From contig OX457064.1 of NCBI GenBank assembly GCA_949752795.1, positions 43,272,368-43,336,367 on the forward strand: a stretch of DNA of 64,000 nt, given 5' to 3'. Below are positions 25,901 through 36,933 of the stretch, in pieces. The first letter of the stretch is position 1. Each line of letters begins with the position of its first letter. Made by a program: the position numbers and the translations under genes. The stretch comes from Hyperoodon ampullatus. Its lineage: Eukaryota > Chordata > Mammalia > Artiodactyla > Ziphiidae. The notes beneath the pieces were generated by a model. The model searched no databases, was not told where the DNA came from, and saw only the letters and a list, made by a program, of their open reading frames with translations.

Positions 25901-27300
25901 TAGCCATTAAGAAGTTTAATTTTTTTCTAAAGTAATTTTCATATTTCTGATTAAAACTTCCCATGAATTTATTTTTGTGGGACAGGTCAGAGATGTATGA
26001 TAAAGTAAACTAAGCCTAAGATGAAACCTCATTTAAACCACTATTTTATATTTTATTTTAACACATTTAACTAATTTTCTCCTGTGTGATGCAGTAATTT
26101 TTTTAGATATTCACTTATGTTTTGCTTCCACTGTTATGCTGACTACCTTTTGCAGATAGTCTCTGCAGATACCTTCTCCATCTTTTTCCACCCTGTTCTG
26201 TGCCCCAGGGTGCTGAACCCAGGAGGCATCAATGATTCCCTTGACCACAGGCTTAGGCTTCAGCCAATGAGACAAAGCCAGGAGATGAGAGCGAGTAGGG
26301 AGAGTCACGTGAAGATATTCATTCTTTCATATTTCATGTGACATCACCTCTGGTTGTTTGTGGTCTGCTGACACACCACCTTCTCTATAAACTTCCTTCT
26401 CCAGGATCTGTTCATTGCTACCTCCCCTGGCCTCTTTCAACCTAGGTCCAGTAACGTCACTCTGATTGTTAGTTGCACGGACACAGAGTATCACCCCTTG
26501 ATTTTTCTAAACCATGCTCTCCCTGTCGTAAAGACTCATTTTACTAAACTCTCCTTCATGGCCAAGTTGAACCCACATGTGTGTCTTACCAGGACCCTGA
26601 CTGATGTAATTACTGTAAGTATATTTCTCTTCCCTACAATAAAAATCTAGAAAAGTTATAAAGCCAATAATTGCTTTTGAATTCATAACTTATAATTACT
26701 GCACTTAACTCCCTTAGACACAGGCTCCTTCACTTATAAATCCAAGATGGATGACTGAAGTTTTTCCTTTACAAACAAAATACCTTTTTTCCTACTTTCT
26801 CACATCACTTTTATGGTCAATTTATCTTGAGCTCCTTTTTTGTGCTTCTCTCCTCCCATCCTCTACTTCTTCCAAGTGAACCAAAGATCTATACATACTG
26901 TATTTTCTCATTACATCAGCCCTCTCTCCAGCTAAAGCCTAGAATGACAAACTCTTTCAGTCTGGAAAAATCTTAAGCAGTCTTCAAGTCCTACCTTTAA
27001 CCAGTGCTCAAATGAACACGATCAGTTATCTACTGGACATTTTACCAAGTTATCTGACTTAATATCCCCAAATAATGTCTATTTTCCGTCTGGCTTGCTA
27101 CTTTTCTTGAATGATGAATGGTAGCATGATCCTTATCAAACTAGAAACTGTGTTCATCCCCAACTTCTCAATTTTTTCTTTCTCTGACATTTAGTAATAA
27201 TGGTTATTATAATGATAGCACCAAGCATGTACTGATTACCCTTTATATCCAGGCTCTAAAATCAGTATGCCACTTAAATTATTTTATGTAACATTTACAA
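22973..27300. other. Old repeat debris, no gene supported
   Basis: AT-rich unique-looking DNA to about 23900. From 24020 to 25320 the texture is that of an old LTR or DNA repeat ('caaggatttgagtgcaagta', 'gtcacctggagagtgatcta') whose family I cannot name. 26110-26640 is also repeat-like. A C8 run is at 24001-24008. No exon-like segment was found. Confidence 0.3.
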
Positions 27301-27304
27301 TAAC

Positions 27305-27530
27305 AGCTAATATTTATTAGGAAATTATATTTATCAGATACCACACTAAGAGTTTAATTTGTATTAGTTCAATCTTCATAACATCATTTTGATGTTAAAT
27401 ATTATCTCCATTTTTCCCAGGTGATACTGAAGCACAGTGAGTTATATAATTTCCTAAAGTTAACACAGATCATAGCTGGCATAACTTGAATGCAGGTAGT
27501 TTGAATTCAAAAATCATGCTCTTAACCACC
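27305..27530 (+). repeat. MIR ancient SINE
   Basis: Forward MIR core: 'attatctccatttttcccag gtgatactgaagcacagtg' and 'gcaggtagtttgaattcaa'. Confidence 0.6.
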
Positions 27531-27544
27531 ACATTTTCTTTGTT

Positions 27545-27660
27545 CTAACTCCGTATGGGAGAAATATTATCCAATTTCACAGATGAGAGAACTGATTTCC
27601 AAATATGCTTAATTAACTTGCCCGAGATTACACAACTAGTCAGAGGGGAACATAGGTGCA
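27545..27660 (+). repeat. Second MIR fragment
   Basis: A second MIR-type core directly after the first: 'tccaatttcacagatgagag' and 'ttgcccgagattacacaact'. Either a tandem pair or one element broken by rearrangement. Confidence 0.5.
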
Positions 27661-27756
27661 ACACACAATTTTTCTTCCAAAATTCCCGGAAACATAACTT
27701 TCATTAAAATTTGCTCATAGGTCCTCCAGAAATTTTTTCTTCTAAAATGTCCCACA

Positions 27757-27980
27757 GGGCTTCCCTGGTGGCGCAGTGGTTGAGAGTCCGCCTGCCGATG
27801 CAGGGGACACGGGCTCGTGCCCTGGTCCGGGAGGATCCCACATGCTGCGGAGTGGCTGGGCCCACGAGCCATGGCCGCTGAGCCTGAGCGTCCGGAGCCT
27901 GTGCTCCGCAACGGGAGAGGCCACAACAGTGAGAGGCCCATGTACGCAAAAAATAAAAAATAAAATAAAATAAAATAAAA
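27757..27980 (+). mobile_element. CHR SINE, short subtype
   Basis: Forward short CHR SINE with a tail that has become a run of AAAAT units (about 27950-27984). A perfect duplication, TAAAATGTCCCACA, is at 27743-27756 and 27981-27994. Confidence 0.95.
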
Positions 27981-28379
27981 TAAAATGTCCCACAAACGTC
28001 ACTATTTGAACTAATCTGAATGAAAAAATAATATTTAAGGGTTATTTTTTAAATAAAAATTGTGTGTACAACCTATGTTCCCCAGATACCATAAGCACCA
28101 TGATTTTACAGCTAGGAAGAGGAGGAGCAAGGATTACAACTTAGACTGTCTCACAGCAAAGCCCAGCTCTTTTACCTCTTTTATGTTATTATCAAATCGT
28201 ATAGAAAATAACTCTTTAAATTTCCCCTATTTCCTCTCCATTTCTATAGCACTATTGCCTCATGATTTCTCTCTTGAATTACCCCAGTAATGTCATAATT
28301 GTTCTTCCTTCTTCCTTCCTCATCTCCCCTGACTCACCACCCACACTATTTTTTTAATGGTTTTTCTATAATCAAAATT

Positions 28380-29170
28380 CAATTGTAGGGAGAGAATATT
28401 TGTATAGCATATATCTGATAGGGGACTAGTATCCAAAATATATAAAGAACACTTACAACTCAACAATTAAAAGATAAATGACCCAATTAAAACATGGACA
28501 TAAGATTGGAAGAGATACTTTTCCAAAGATGATGTAAAAACAGCCAAGAAGCACATGAAATGATGATCAATATCATTAGTTATTCTGAAAATGCAAATCA
28601 AAACCACAAGGAGACACCACTTTACACCCACTGAGATGTCTGTAATCAAGAGGATGGACAATAACAAGTGTCAGCGATAATGTGGAAATATAGGAATTTT
28701 CATACATTGCTGGTGGGGATGAAAAATGGTGCAGATACTTTGGAAACAGTTTCATTTTTTCAATAATTAAACCTAGAGTTATATTACCCAGCTATCCCCC
28801 TTTTCAGTAAAGACACAAAAGAATTGAAAATATATATTCACAAAAAACTGTACACAGATGTTCACAGCATTATTCATAATAGTCGAAAGCTAGAAACAAC
28901 CCGAATGTCCATCAATTAATAAATGGATAGACAAAATGTAATATATGCATAAAATGGAATATTATTCAGCTTTAAGAGGAATGAAGTACAACATGAATGA
29001 ACCTTGAAAACACTATTCTCAGTGAAATAAGTCATTCGCAAACAGACACATATTGTATAATTCTATTCATGTGAAATGTCCAGAATAAGCAAATCCATAG
29101 ATCCAGAAAGTAGATTAGTGGTTGCCAGGGGCCAAGGGGAGGGAAGAATTGTAAGTGAATATTAATGGAT
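28380..29170 (+). repeat. Ancient L1M, end of ORF2 and 3' UTR
   Basis: Forward old L1 sequence. Recognisable phrases are 'gcacatgaaatgatgatcaa', 'cattgctggtggggatgaaa', 'catcaattaataaatggata' and 'gaatattattcagctttaag'. There are many substitutions relative to the young L1 at 33.9-41.1 kb, and all frames are broken. Confidence 0.8.
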
Positions 29171-30963
29171 ATGAGGTTTCTTTTGCGCCAAGCCTTTTAC
29201 TATAACCATTATAATATGTTAGATTATATTACATATACTATATTAGTCAAAATAGACTTAGCAATGCTGTAGGAAGGAACCACAGTAAAATCTAAGTAGC
29301 CTAACATAATCAAAAGTTAATTTCTCATTAATGCTGCAAGAAAGATCTCATATTTAATATCACTTACTAGAGAGAGTTCAACTCATCAAACCACTGGTAA
29401 AATGTTAGCTGTATCAAACAGGGAGTAAAAGGAAAAGACAGAACTGTTTTAACCATCCTTCCATTGATAGCATCCTCAGTAAAATATATATTTACAATAT
29501 AGGCTATATTTTTGCCATTTGTTTTTTTCTTTTTAAAAAAATTCTTTAACAGATAAATTTACATAAAGCCCTGAAAATTCATTGCTCTTTAATGACCTAT
29601 AACGGCTTTTGTCTTCCTCATTTAAAGATGTTTTTATGCCTAATTAAAGATAAAACAAGCATCTCTCATGCAGTTAATTTTCATATCATTTTATGACCAC
29701 AAGAAATAAAATTAAATTTTGTAGTCAACAGCCTAGCTTTTGTGGTTTAGTAATAAAATTTTAGCTGTAATGGAAATATGTAGTGATTTACCTTATAAAT
29801 AATCAAATGATCAAAATAATTTATAAGGACATAAAATAATTTAAGGACATTATTTTTTAACATAAAGAAATTCATATTTTGTTACTCTGATATATACCTA
29901 GTCGGTTAAGACGTTACTTGTTAAGCTTCAAAAGTATTCAAAAGTCCTCAACAGTAGCTCAAATTTCAAATTTGCTATATTTCAAAAAATTTTTAATTAT
30001 ATAATGTGACAGATTTTGAAGATAAGCAATACATTCTTAACAGCAGGATCAGTCTCTTGGGTAGACAAAATATAGATTGGCCTATATGGTATAGCTTGAG
30101 AATGTCTCTCCGAGGACACTCCTACTTGCTACTCTGTCTTAAATTCCAATTAAAGATTCAGTCACTCAAATATTTTTTGATTATCTACTATGTACCACAC
30201 TTTGTTCAAAGACTTGAGAATTCAACAGAGAACAAAAATGAAGACCTTGTCCATTTTCCTGAAACCGTAGTCATTCATTATCACCTTGATAAGGTTTGCC
30301 ATATATATTCATTCTGCCTATACTATTATTCACTTAATAATTTTCTTTAAAGTGATTTATTTTACTTAAATCTATATAAGAAAGAAAAGATATCAGTTCA
30401 ATACATTTTAAACAGGTAGCATTTGCTCTTAATAGACTGTAATTGTAAAGAAATTAATACAAGGAAAACAAAACAACTTTATGAATTAATAGATTCCATT
30501 TGGTAATGGCTATGACCCTGATGATTCTGAACTTGTGGAATGCTCTCTCCTTATTTAAAGGGGGAAATCAGAAACTGTTTGAGAAGTCTTAAAGGCTACA
30601 AAAAAACCTGGAACTTTTCACATAATCAGAAGAATCACTGAGTGATTTATTTTTTAATACGATGTCTCAACACTCAAATTATCATCGCTTTGGAGAACAA
30701 TTTAATCTCCACTAAAGTGGGTTCCTTGGCTCTAAGGATTTGTCCTCCTGTGAAATCTTCTTCTTAAATACAAAATATTCTGTATAGATTACTTGTATTG
30801 TGAAAGTAACTCTGTATTTTAAGTGATCTCATAGGATAGGAAGTCTTCTGAGGTATTAAGACTCTGAGTAGATTATAATGGAAGAGACCCACTGTGCTCA
30901 GGCCTCAAACCTCTGAGATTCTAATAAAAGGGAAAAGTGGAAAGAGTTCAAAAGTAAGGAGAA
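29171..30963. other. AT-rich sequence with an L2 fragment
   Basis: 30150-30270 resembles the L2 end phrase ('ttatctactatgtaccacac' and 'attcaacagagaacaaaaat'). The rest is AT-rich with no supported feature. The 114-codon frame at 30006-30350 overlaps this L2-like part and is not a gene. Confidence 0.4.
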
Positions 30964-31178
30964 GGGCTTCCCTGGTGGCGCAGTGGTTGACAGTCTGCCT
31001 GCCGATGCAGGGGACACGGGTTCGTGCCCCGGTCCGGGAGGATCCCACATGCCGCGGAGCGGCTAGGCCCGTGAGCCATGGCCGCTGAGCCTGCACGTCC
31101 GGAGCCTGCGCTCCGCAACGGGAGAGACCACAACAGTGAGAGGCCCACGTACCATAAAAAAAAAAAAAAAAAAAAAAA
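30964..31178 (+). mobile_element. CHR SINE, short, probably very recent
   Basis: Near-consensus forward short CHR SINE with an uninterrupted A tail of about 25 and a perfect duplication AAAGTAAGGAGAAG (30951-30964 and 31179-31192). The long pure tail suggests that it is among the youngest elements in the window. Confidence 0.95.
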
Positions 31179-31192
31179 AAAGTAAGGAGAAG

Positions 31193-32025
31193 GCAGATTT
31201 AACTTTCTTCACAACTTTGCCTTTGAATCAGCTAGAAAGTCAAGATAGGGCAAATAGTAATTCTCATTTTCAATTTATAAAGTGGTTTAGTTCAGTGAGT
31301 AATTAATAAATTCTTAAATAATTAATATATTCCCAAATTAAACTTCACTTTAATTACTTAACTGAGGTGTAACAAATATTACACCTGTGTCTTGTAAGTT
31401 TATTATCTCATTTGAGAAAATAATAAGTCCAAGCTGAAATTATTAAGGGAAAAAAAACTGTCACTGGTGTGCTGGACAGTCTTTGCCCAACTAGAGATAA
31501 CTCCTTATTTATTATCTCCACCCTACTCTGTATTCTGGAAGACTGAACTTGTGCGGATTACATTAACAAGTTCCCTTGTCCTCTGACACTCTATTCAATT
31601 GGGTAAGCCCCAGAAGGAGGTTAGAGGAAAGGAGGAAAATGAAGTCTGAATGTGTTTTTTCTTCGACTTTCTTCCTGTGGGGTGAAATGGGTTGGCAAGT
31701 CCCTTGACTAAAGATCTCCACTCCTATCAAGGAATTCCTCTCAAAACAGACCTTTCTGTTTTTTTGCTCCTTCTGTTCTAAGGGTGGTATTAGTGCCATG
31801 ATTCACTAGTCTCAAGGTACAGCACTACTTCTTGTGGTTTCCCTATTCTTTGTCCACATAGTTTTAAAAAACAGTCATTGTATTAAACACTCCTCAAAAT
31901 ACCCAATTTGAATTTATTACTTTTTTTTCCTCCTAGGCCCCTGACTACCTTAAACAGTCATTTATCTTCTCAAGAACTTTGATGGTTTGGGGCCAACCAT
32001 TCACCACATAGAATTAATCTTTAAT
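31193..32025. other. No feature seen
   Basis: AT-rich with short poly-A and poly-T runs. No exon or named repeat. Confidence 0.4.
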
Positions 32026-32041
32026 AAGAAGACCTAGTTTT

Positions 32042-32408
32042 TTTGTTTTTTGTTTTTTTGTTTTTTGGCCATGCCACCCAGCATGTGGGATCTTAGTTCC
32101 CCAACCAGGGATCAAACCTGCACCCCCTTCATTGGAAGCATGGAGTCTTTTTTTTTTTTTCTTTTTTTTGCGTTACGCAGGCCTCTCACTGTTGTGGCCT
32201 CTCCTGTTGCAGAGCACAACAGGCTCCGGACGCGCAGGCTCAGTGGCCGTGGCTCACGGGCCCAGCTGCTCCGCAGCATGTGGGATTTTCCTGGACCGGG
32301 GCACGAACCCGTGTCCCCTGCATCGGCAGGCGGACTCTCAACCACTGCGCCACCAGGGAAGCCCAAGGAAGCATGGAGTCTTAACCACTGGACTACCAGG
32401 GAAGTCCC
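32042..32408 (-). mobile_element. Outer tRNA-derived SINE, interrupted
   Basis: Reverse-oriented older SINE of the common cetartiodactyl tRNA type: 'gccatgccacccagcatgtg' and, at the right end, 'ccactggactaccagggaag'. It is cut by a second SINE at 32150-32366. A perfect 16-base duplication, AAGAAGACCTAGTTTT, lies outside it at 32026-32041 and 32409-32424. Confidence 0.9.
32150..32366 (-). mobile_element. CHR SINE inserted inside another SINE
   Basis: Reverse-oriented short CHR SINE with a T-run start and a head at 32350-32364. Its duplication, GGAAGCATGGAGTCTT, is perfect at 32134-32149 and 32367-32382 and is made from the body of the outer SINE, which fixes the order of the two insertions. 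Confidence 0.95.
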
Positions 32409-32679
32409 AAGAAGACCTAGTTTTAAAATGACATTTTCTTGTAATTATTTTATATTTCAGAGGAAACAGACATTCTGCATTATCATTTAACATTTGAGTT
32501 CTTGTTCTCTATTCCATTACATCTTACAGTCTTTAGGGAGAAAAAGGTTGTAGACTAAAATACAAAATTTCAAACATAGCTAAAATGTTATATTATCTGA
32601 TTGAAAATACATATTAAAATAAAAACATGTTTTCTCTTGTAAGAGATTCGTTTTTAAATTTTAATGACTGGTTTTGGCT

Positions 32680-33937
32680 ACCGCGGAGTAGCTAGGAACA
32701 GATTTGAACTCCCATTGTGAATACAATAAAAACTGGAAAAAATTCTAAATTTAAAAAACAACAATTTTTAGACACTGAAAAGCTACGACCCAGGGCTATC
32801 TATGATCCTTGAGATAAGTGAGGAAGATGAGGTTAGCCCTGCACTCACTCACTGGCTTTCTTACTGAGGCATTTTCCAAACTGTTGCTAGCCAGGAAAAT
32901 AGAGCCCAATCAGAGAGTACAGTCTCACTAGGTGAAGAAAACAAAGATCACAGTTCAGGGTTACATAGTCAGTTGGGATTTGAGGATCAGAATACTAAAG
33001 AGAAAGAGGCCAACACAAGGAGGCCAAAAATATGCATTAAAATTACCCTCTGGGACTTCCCTGGGGGCACAGTGGTTAAGAATACACCTGCCAATGCAGG
33101 CAACAGGGATTTCAGCCCTGGTCCGGGAAGATACCACATGCCGTGGAGCAACTAAGCCCGTGCACCACAACTACTGAGCCTACACTCTAGAGCCCTCAAG
33201 CCGCAACTACACAGCCAGTGTGCCACAACTACTGAAGCCTACGTGCCTAGAGCCGCAGCAAGAGAAGTCACCGCAATGAGAAGCCCACGCACCGCAACGA
33301 AGAGTAGCCCCGCTTGCCGCAAGTACATAAAGCCCGTGCACAGCATCGAAGACCCAATGTAGCCAAAAATAAATAAATAAATTTATTAAAAAAAAAATTT
33401 ACCTCAGGTCGTTGGCCAGTACATAAGGTTTGCATGTTTATTATGAAGCACTGGGAGATATACCAGAGAATACCTGTTGGGATACTGAAAGGTTGAGTAG
33501 AGATTTTAGAAGCTGCACAGACTGGATTTTGGGCCCACTAGAAGAGAAGTCCGTCACAAACAGGGCTTTTAGTCTAGGAAGGTCAGCCTTACAAGTGAGG
33601 ACAAAAAACTAGGAGTAAGAGTATAACCAGCATAGATCAGGGCTACATGTCCTTAAATTAAGTCATTCAAAGTAGGTGCTGGTAATTTACTGCTTGCCAG
33701 AGCAAAATATGACAAAATCTAGAAGAGTATAATATAACCAAGAACTCCCACATACAAGAATTCACACTGTTTAACATAAAATTAAAAATTACAAAACAAG
33801 CAAAAACAACAACAGAAACAACAGGTAGTCACATATATTCGAGATGTAAAATAGTCAATAAGTCCAAACCCAGATATAATTAAGGAAATGGAGTTGCAGA
33901 AAAAGACTTCAGAATTACTGTGATTAATATAATAAAG
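32680..33937 (+). repeat. Ancient L1 5' region and start of ORF1
   Basis: Forward old L1/HAL1-like sequence: 'actggaaaaaattctaaatt' region, 'ctgcacagactggattttgg', and at the right end 'ggaaatggagttgcagaaaa agacttcagaattactgtga'. It is interrupted by a long-form SINE at 33052-33395 and then by the large young L1. It resumes at 41153. Confidence 0.55.
33052..33395 (+). mobile_element. CHR SINE, older long subtype
   Basis: Forward long-form SINE (GGGACTTCCCTGGGGGCACAG) with the 'ccacaactactg' body and an AAATAAATAAAT tail. An approximate duplication, AAAATTACCCTC versus AAAATTTACCTC, flanks it. Confidence 0.85.
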
Positions 33938-35999
33938 GGGGAGAGAAACCTTCAACATGGCGGAAGAGTAAGCCATGGAGATCACCTTCCACCCCACAAA
34001 TACATCAGAAATACATCTACATGGGGAACAACACCTACAGAACACCTACTGAACGCTGGCAGAAGAACTCAGACCTCCCAAAAGTCAAGAAACTCCCCAC
34101 GTACCTGGGTAGGGCAAAAGAAAAAAGAAAAAACAGAGACAAAAGAATAGGGACGGGACCTGCACCAGTGGGAGGGAGCCGTTAAGGAGGAAAGGTTTCC
34201 ACACACTCGAAGCCACTTCGCGGGCGGAGACAACGGGTGGCGGAGGGGGGAAGCTTCGGAGCCACGGAGGAGAGCACAGCAACAGGGGTGCGGAGGGCAA
34301 AGCGGAGAGATTCCCGCACGGAGGACCGGTGCCGACTAGCACTCACCAGCCCGAGAGGCTTGTCTGCTCACCCGCTGGGGCGGGCGGGGGCTGGGAGCTG
34401 AGGCTCGGGCTTCAGGAGGTCGGATCCCAGGGAGAGGTCTGGGGCTGGCGGTGTGAAGACAGCCTGAAGGGGCTAGTGCGCCACGGCTAGCCGGGCGGGA
34501 GTCCGGGCAAAGGTCTGGAACTGCCGAAGAGTCAAGAGACTTTTTCTTGCCTCTTTGTTTCATGGTGCTTGAGGAGAGGGGATTAAGGGCGCAGCTTAAA
34601 GGAGCTCCACAGATGGGCATGAGCTGCGGCTATCAGCACGGACCCCAGAGACGGAAATGGGACGCTAAGGCTGCTGCTGCAGCCACCAAGAAGCCTGTGT
34701 GCACACAGAGGTCACTGTCCACACCTCCCCTCCCAGGATCCTGTGCAGCCCGCCACTGCCAGCATTCTGTGATCCAGGGACAACTTCCCCAGGAGAACGT
34801 AAGGCATGCCGCAGGCTGGTGCAATGTCACGCCGGCCTCTGCCGCCGCAGGATCACCCCACATCCGTACCCCTCCCTTCCCCCAGCCTTTGTGAGCCAGA
34901 GCCCCCGAAGCAGCTGCTCCTTTAACCCCGTCCTGTCTGAGCAAAGAACACAGGCCCTCAGGCGACCTACACGCACAAGCGGGGCCACATCCAAAGCTGA
35001 ACCCCAGGAGCTGTGCGAACAAAGAAGAGAAAGGGAAATCTCTCCCAGCAGCCTCAGGAGCAGCGGATTAAATCTCCACAGTCAACCTGATGTACCCTGC
35101 ATCAATGGAATAACTGAATAGACAAAGAATCATCCCAAATTGAGACAGTGGACTTTGGGAGCAACGATATACATATATTTTTCCTTTTTCTCTTTTTGTG
35201 AGTGTGTGTGTGTATGCTTCTGCGTGTGATTTTTGTCTGTATAGCTGTGCTTTTACCATTTGTCCTAGGGTTCTGTCTGTCCGTTTTTTGGGGTTTTCTT
35301 GGTACAGTTTTTAGTGCTTGGTATCATTGGTGGATTTGTTTTTTGGTTTGGTTCCTCTCTTCTATCTTTTTTTCTTTTTATTACTTAATTTTTTTTTAAT
35401 TTTTAATAATTATTTTTTCTTTTTTAATTTAATATCTTTATTTTATTCTATTTATTTATTTTTTCTTTCTTTCTTTCTTTTGTTCTCCCTTTTATTCTGA
35501 GCCATGTGAATGACAGGGTCTTGGTGCTCTGGGCAGGCATCAGGCCTATGCCTCTGAGGTGGCAGAGCTGAGTTCAGGACATGGGACCACCAGAGATCTC
35601 CCAGCTCCACGTAATATCAAATGGCAAAAATCTCCCAGAGATCTCCATCTCAATGCCAAGACCCAGCTCCGCTCAATGACCGGCAAGATACAGTGTTGGA
35701 CACCCCATGCCAAACAACTAGCAAGACAGGAACACAACCCCACCCACTAGCAGAAAGGCTGCCTAAAATAATAATAAGGTCACACACACCCCAAAACACA
35801 CCACTGGATGCGGACCTCCCCACCAGAAACACAACATCCAGCCTCATCCACCAAAACACAGGCACCAGTCCCCTACACCAGGAAGCCTACACAACCCACT
35901 GAACCAACCTTACCCACTAGGGGCAGACACCAAAAACAACAGGAAGTACGAACCTGCAACCTGTGAAAAGGAGACCCCAAACACAGTAAGTTAAGCAAA
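33938..35999 (+). promoter_or_regulatory. L1 5' UTR with internal promoter
   Basis: The first 30 bases carry CAACATGGCGGAAG (33953-33966), a YY1-like site in the position known for L1 promoters. The part 34140-35000 is GC- and CpG-rich. 35160-35520 is T-rich, with a short TG run and TTTC repeats. Open frames inside it (for example 34547-35121) are treated as composition effects. Promoter activity is inferred from family knowledge. Confidence 0.7.
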
Positions 36000-36840
36000 A
36001 TGAGAAGACAGAGAAACACACAGCAGATGAAGGAGCAAGGTAAAAACCCACCAGACCAAACAAATGAAGAGGAAATAGGCAGTCTACCTAAAAAGGAATT
36101 CAGAATAATGATAGTAAAGATGATCCAAAATCTTGGAAATAGAATGGAGAAAATACAAGAAAAATTTAACAAGGACCTAGAAGAACTAAAGAGCAAACAA
36201 ACAATGATGAACAACACAATAAATGAAATTAAAAATTCTCTAGAAGGAATCAATAGCAGAATAACTGAAGCAGAAGAATGGACAAGTGACCTGGAAGATA
36301 AAATAGTGGAAATAACTACCACAGAGCAGAATAAACAAAAAAGAATGAAAAGAATTGAGGACAGTCTCAGAGACCTCTGGGACAACATTAAATGCACCAA
36401 CATTCGAATTATAGGGGTCCCAGAAGAAGAAGAGAAAAAGAAAGGGCCTGAGAAAATATTTGAAGAGATTATAGTTGAAAAAGGAAATAGTTAATCAAGT
36501 CCCAGAAGCACAGAGAGTCCCATACAGGATAAATCCAAGGAGAAACACGCCAAGGCACATATTAATCAAACTATCAAAAATTAAATACAAAGACAAAATA
36601 TTAAAAGCAGCAAGGCAAAAACAACAAGTAACATACAAGGGAATCCCCATAAGGTTAACAGCTGATCATTCAGCAGAGACTCTGCAAGCCAGAAGGGAGT
36701 GGCAGGACACATTTTAAGTGATGAAAGGGAAAAACCTACAACCAAGATTAATCTACCCAGCAAGGATCTCATTCAGATTCAACGGAGAAATTAAACCTTT
36801 ACATAAAAGCAAAAGTTAAGAGAATTCAGCACCACCAAAC
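36000..36840 (+). pseudogene. L1 ORF1 (RNA-binding protein), frameshifted
   Basis: It starts with ATG at 36000 and reads for 164 codons: a charged N-terminus, then a long heptad-rich coiled coil (residues about 45-130, with runs such as LEELKSKQTMMNNTINEIKN), then the start of the RRM-like domain (IRIIGVPEEEE). A frameshift near 36475 moves the C-terminal domain to another frame (36475-36717, RILIKLSKIKYKDKILKAAR-like). A stop at 36715-36717 precedes the usual ending, which is still visible to about 36840. ORF1p normally trimerises and binds L1 RNA; this copy cannot. Confidence 0.9.
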
Positions 36841-36933
36841 CAGCTCTACAACAAATGCTAGAGGAACTTCTCTAGGCAGGAAACACAAGAGAAGGAAAGA
36901 ACCTACAATAACAAACCCAAAACAATTAAGAAA

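Noticed and set aside
30006..30350. 114-codon plus-strand open frame
   Set aside because: It overlaps an L2-like remnant and lacks splice context or a recognisable domain.
32050..32490. 146-codon plus-strand open frame
   Set aside because: It is a read-through of two nested antisense SINEs.
34547..35121. Overlapping open frames of 115-140 codons on both strands
   Set aside because: They lie in the GC-rich L1 5' UTR, upstream of ORF1, and have no known domain.
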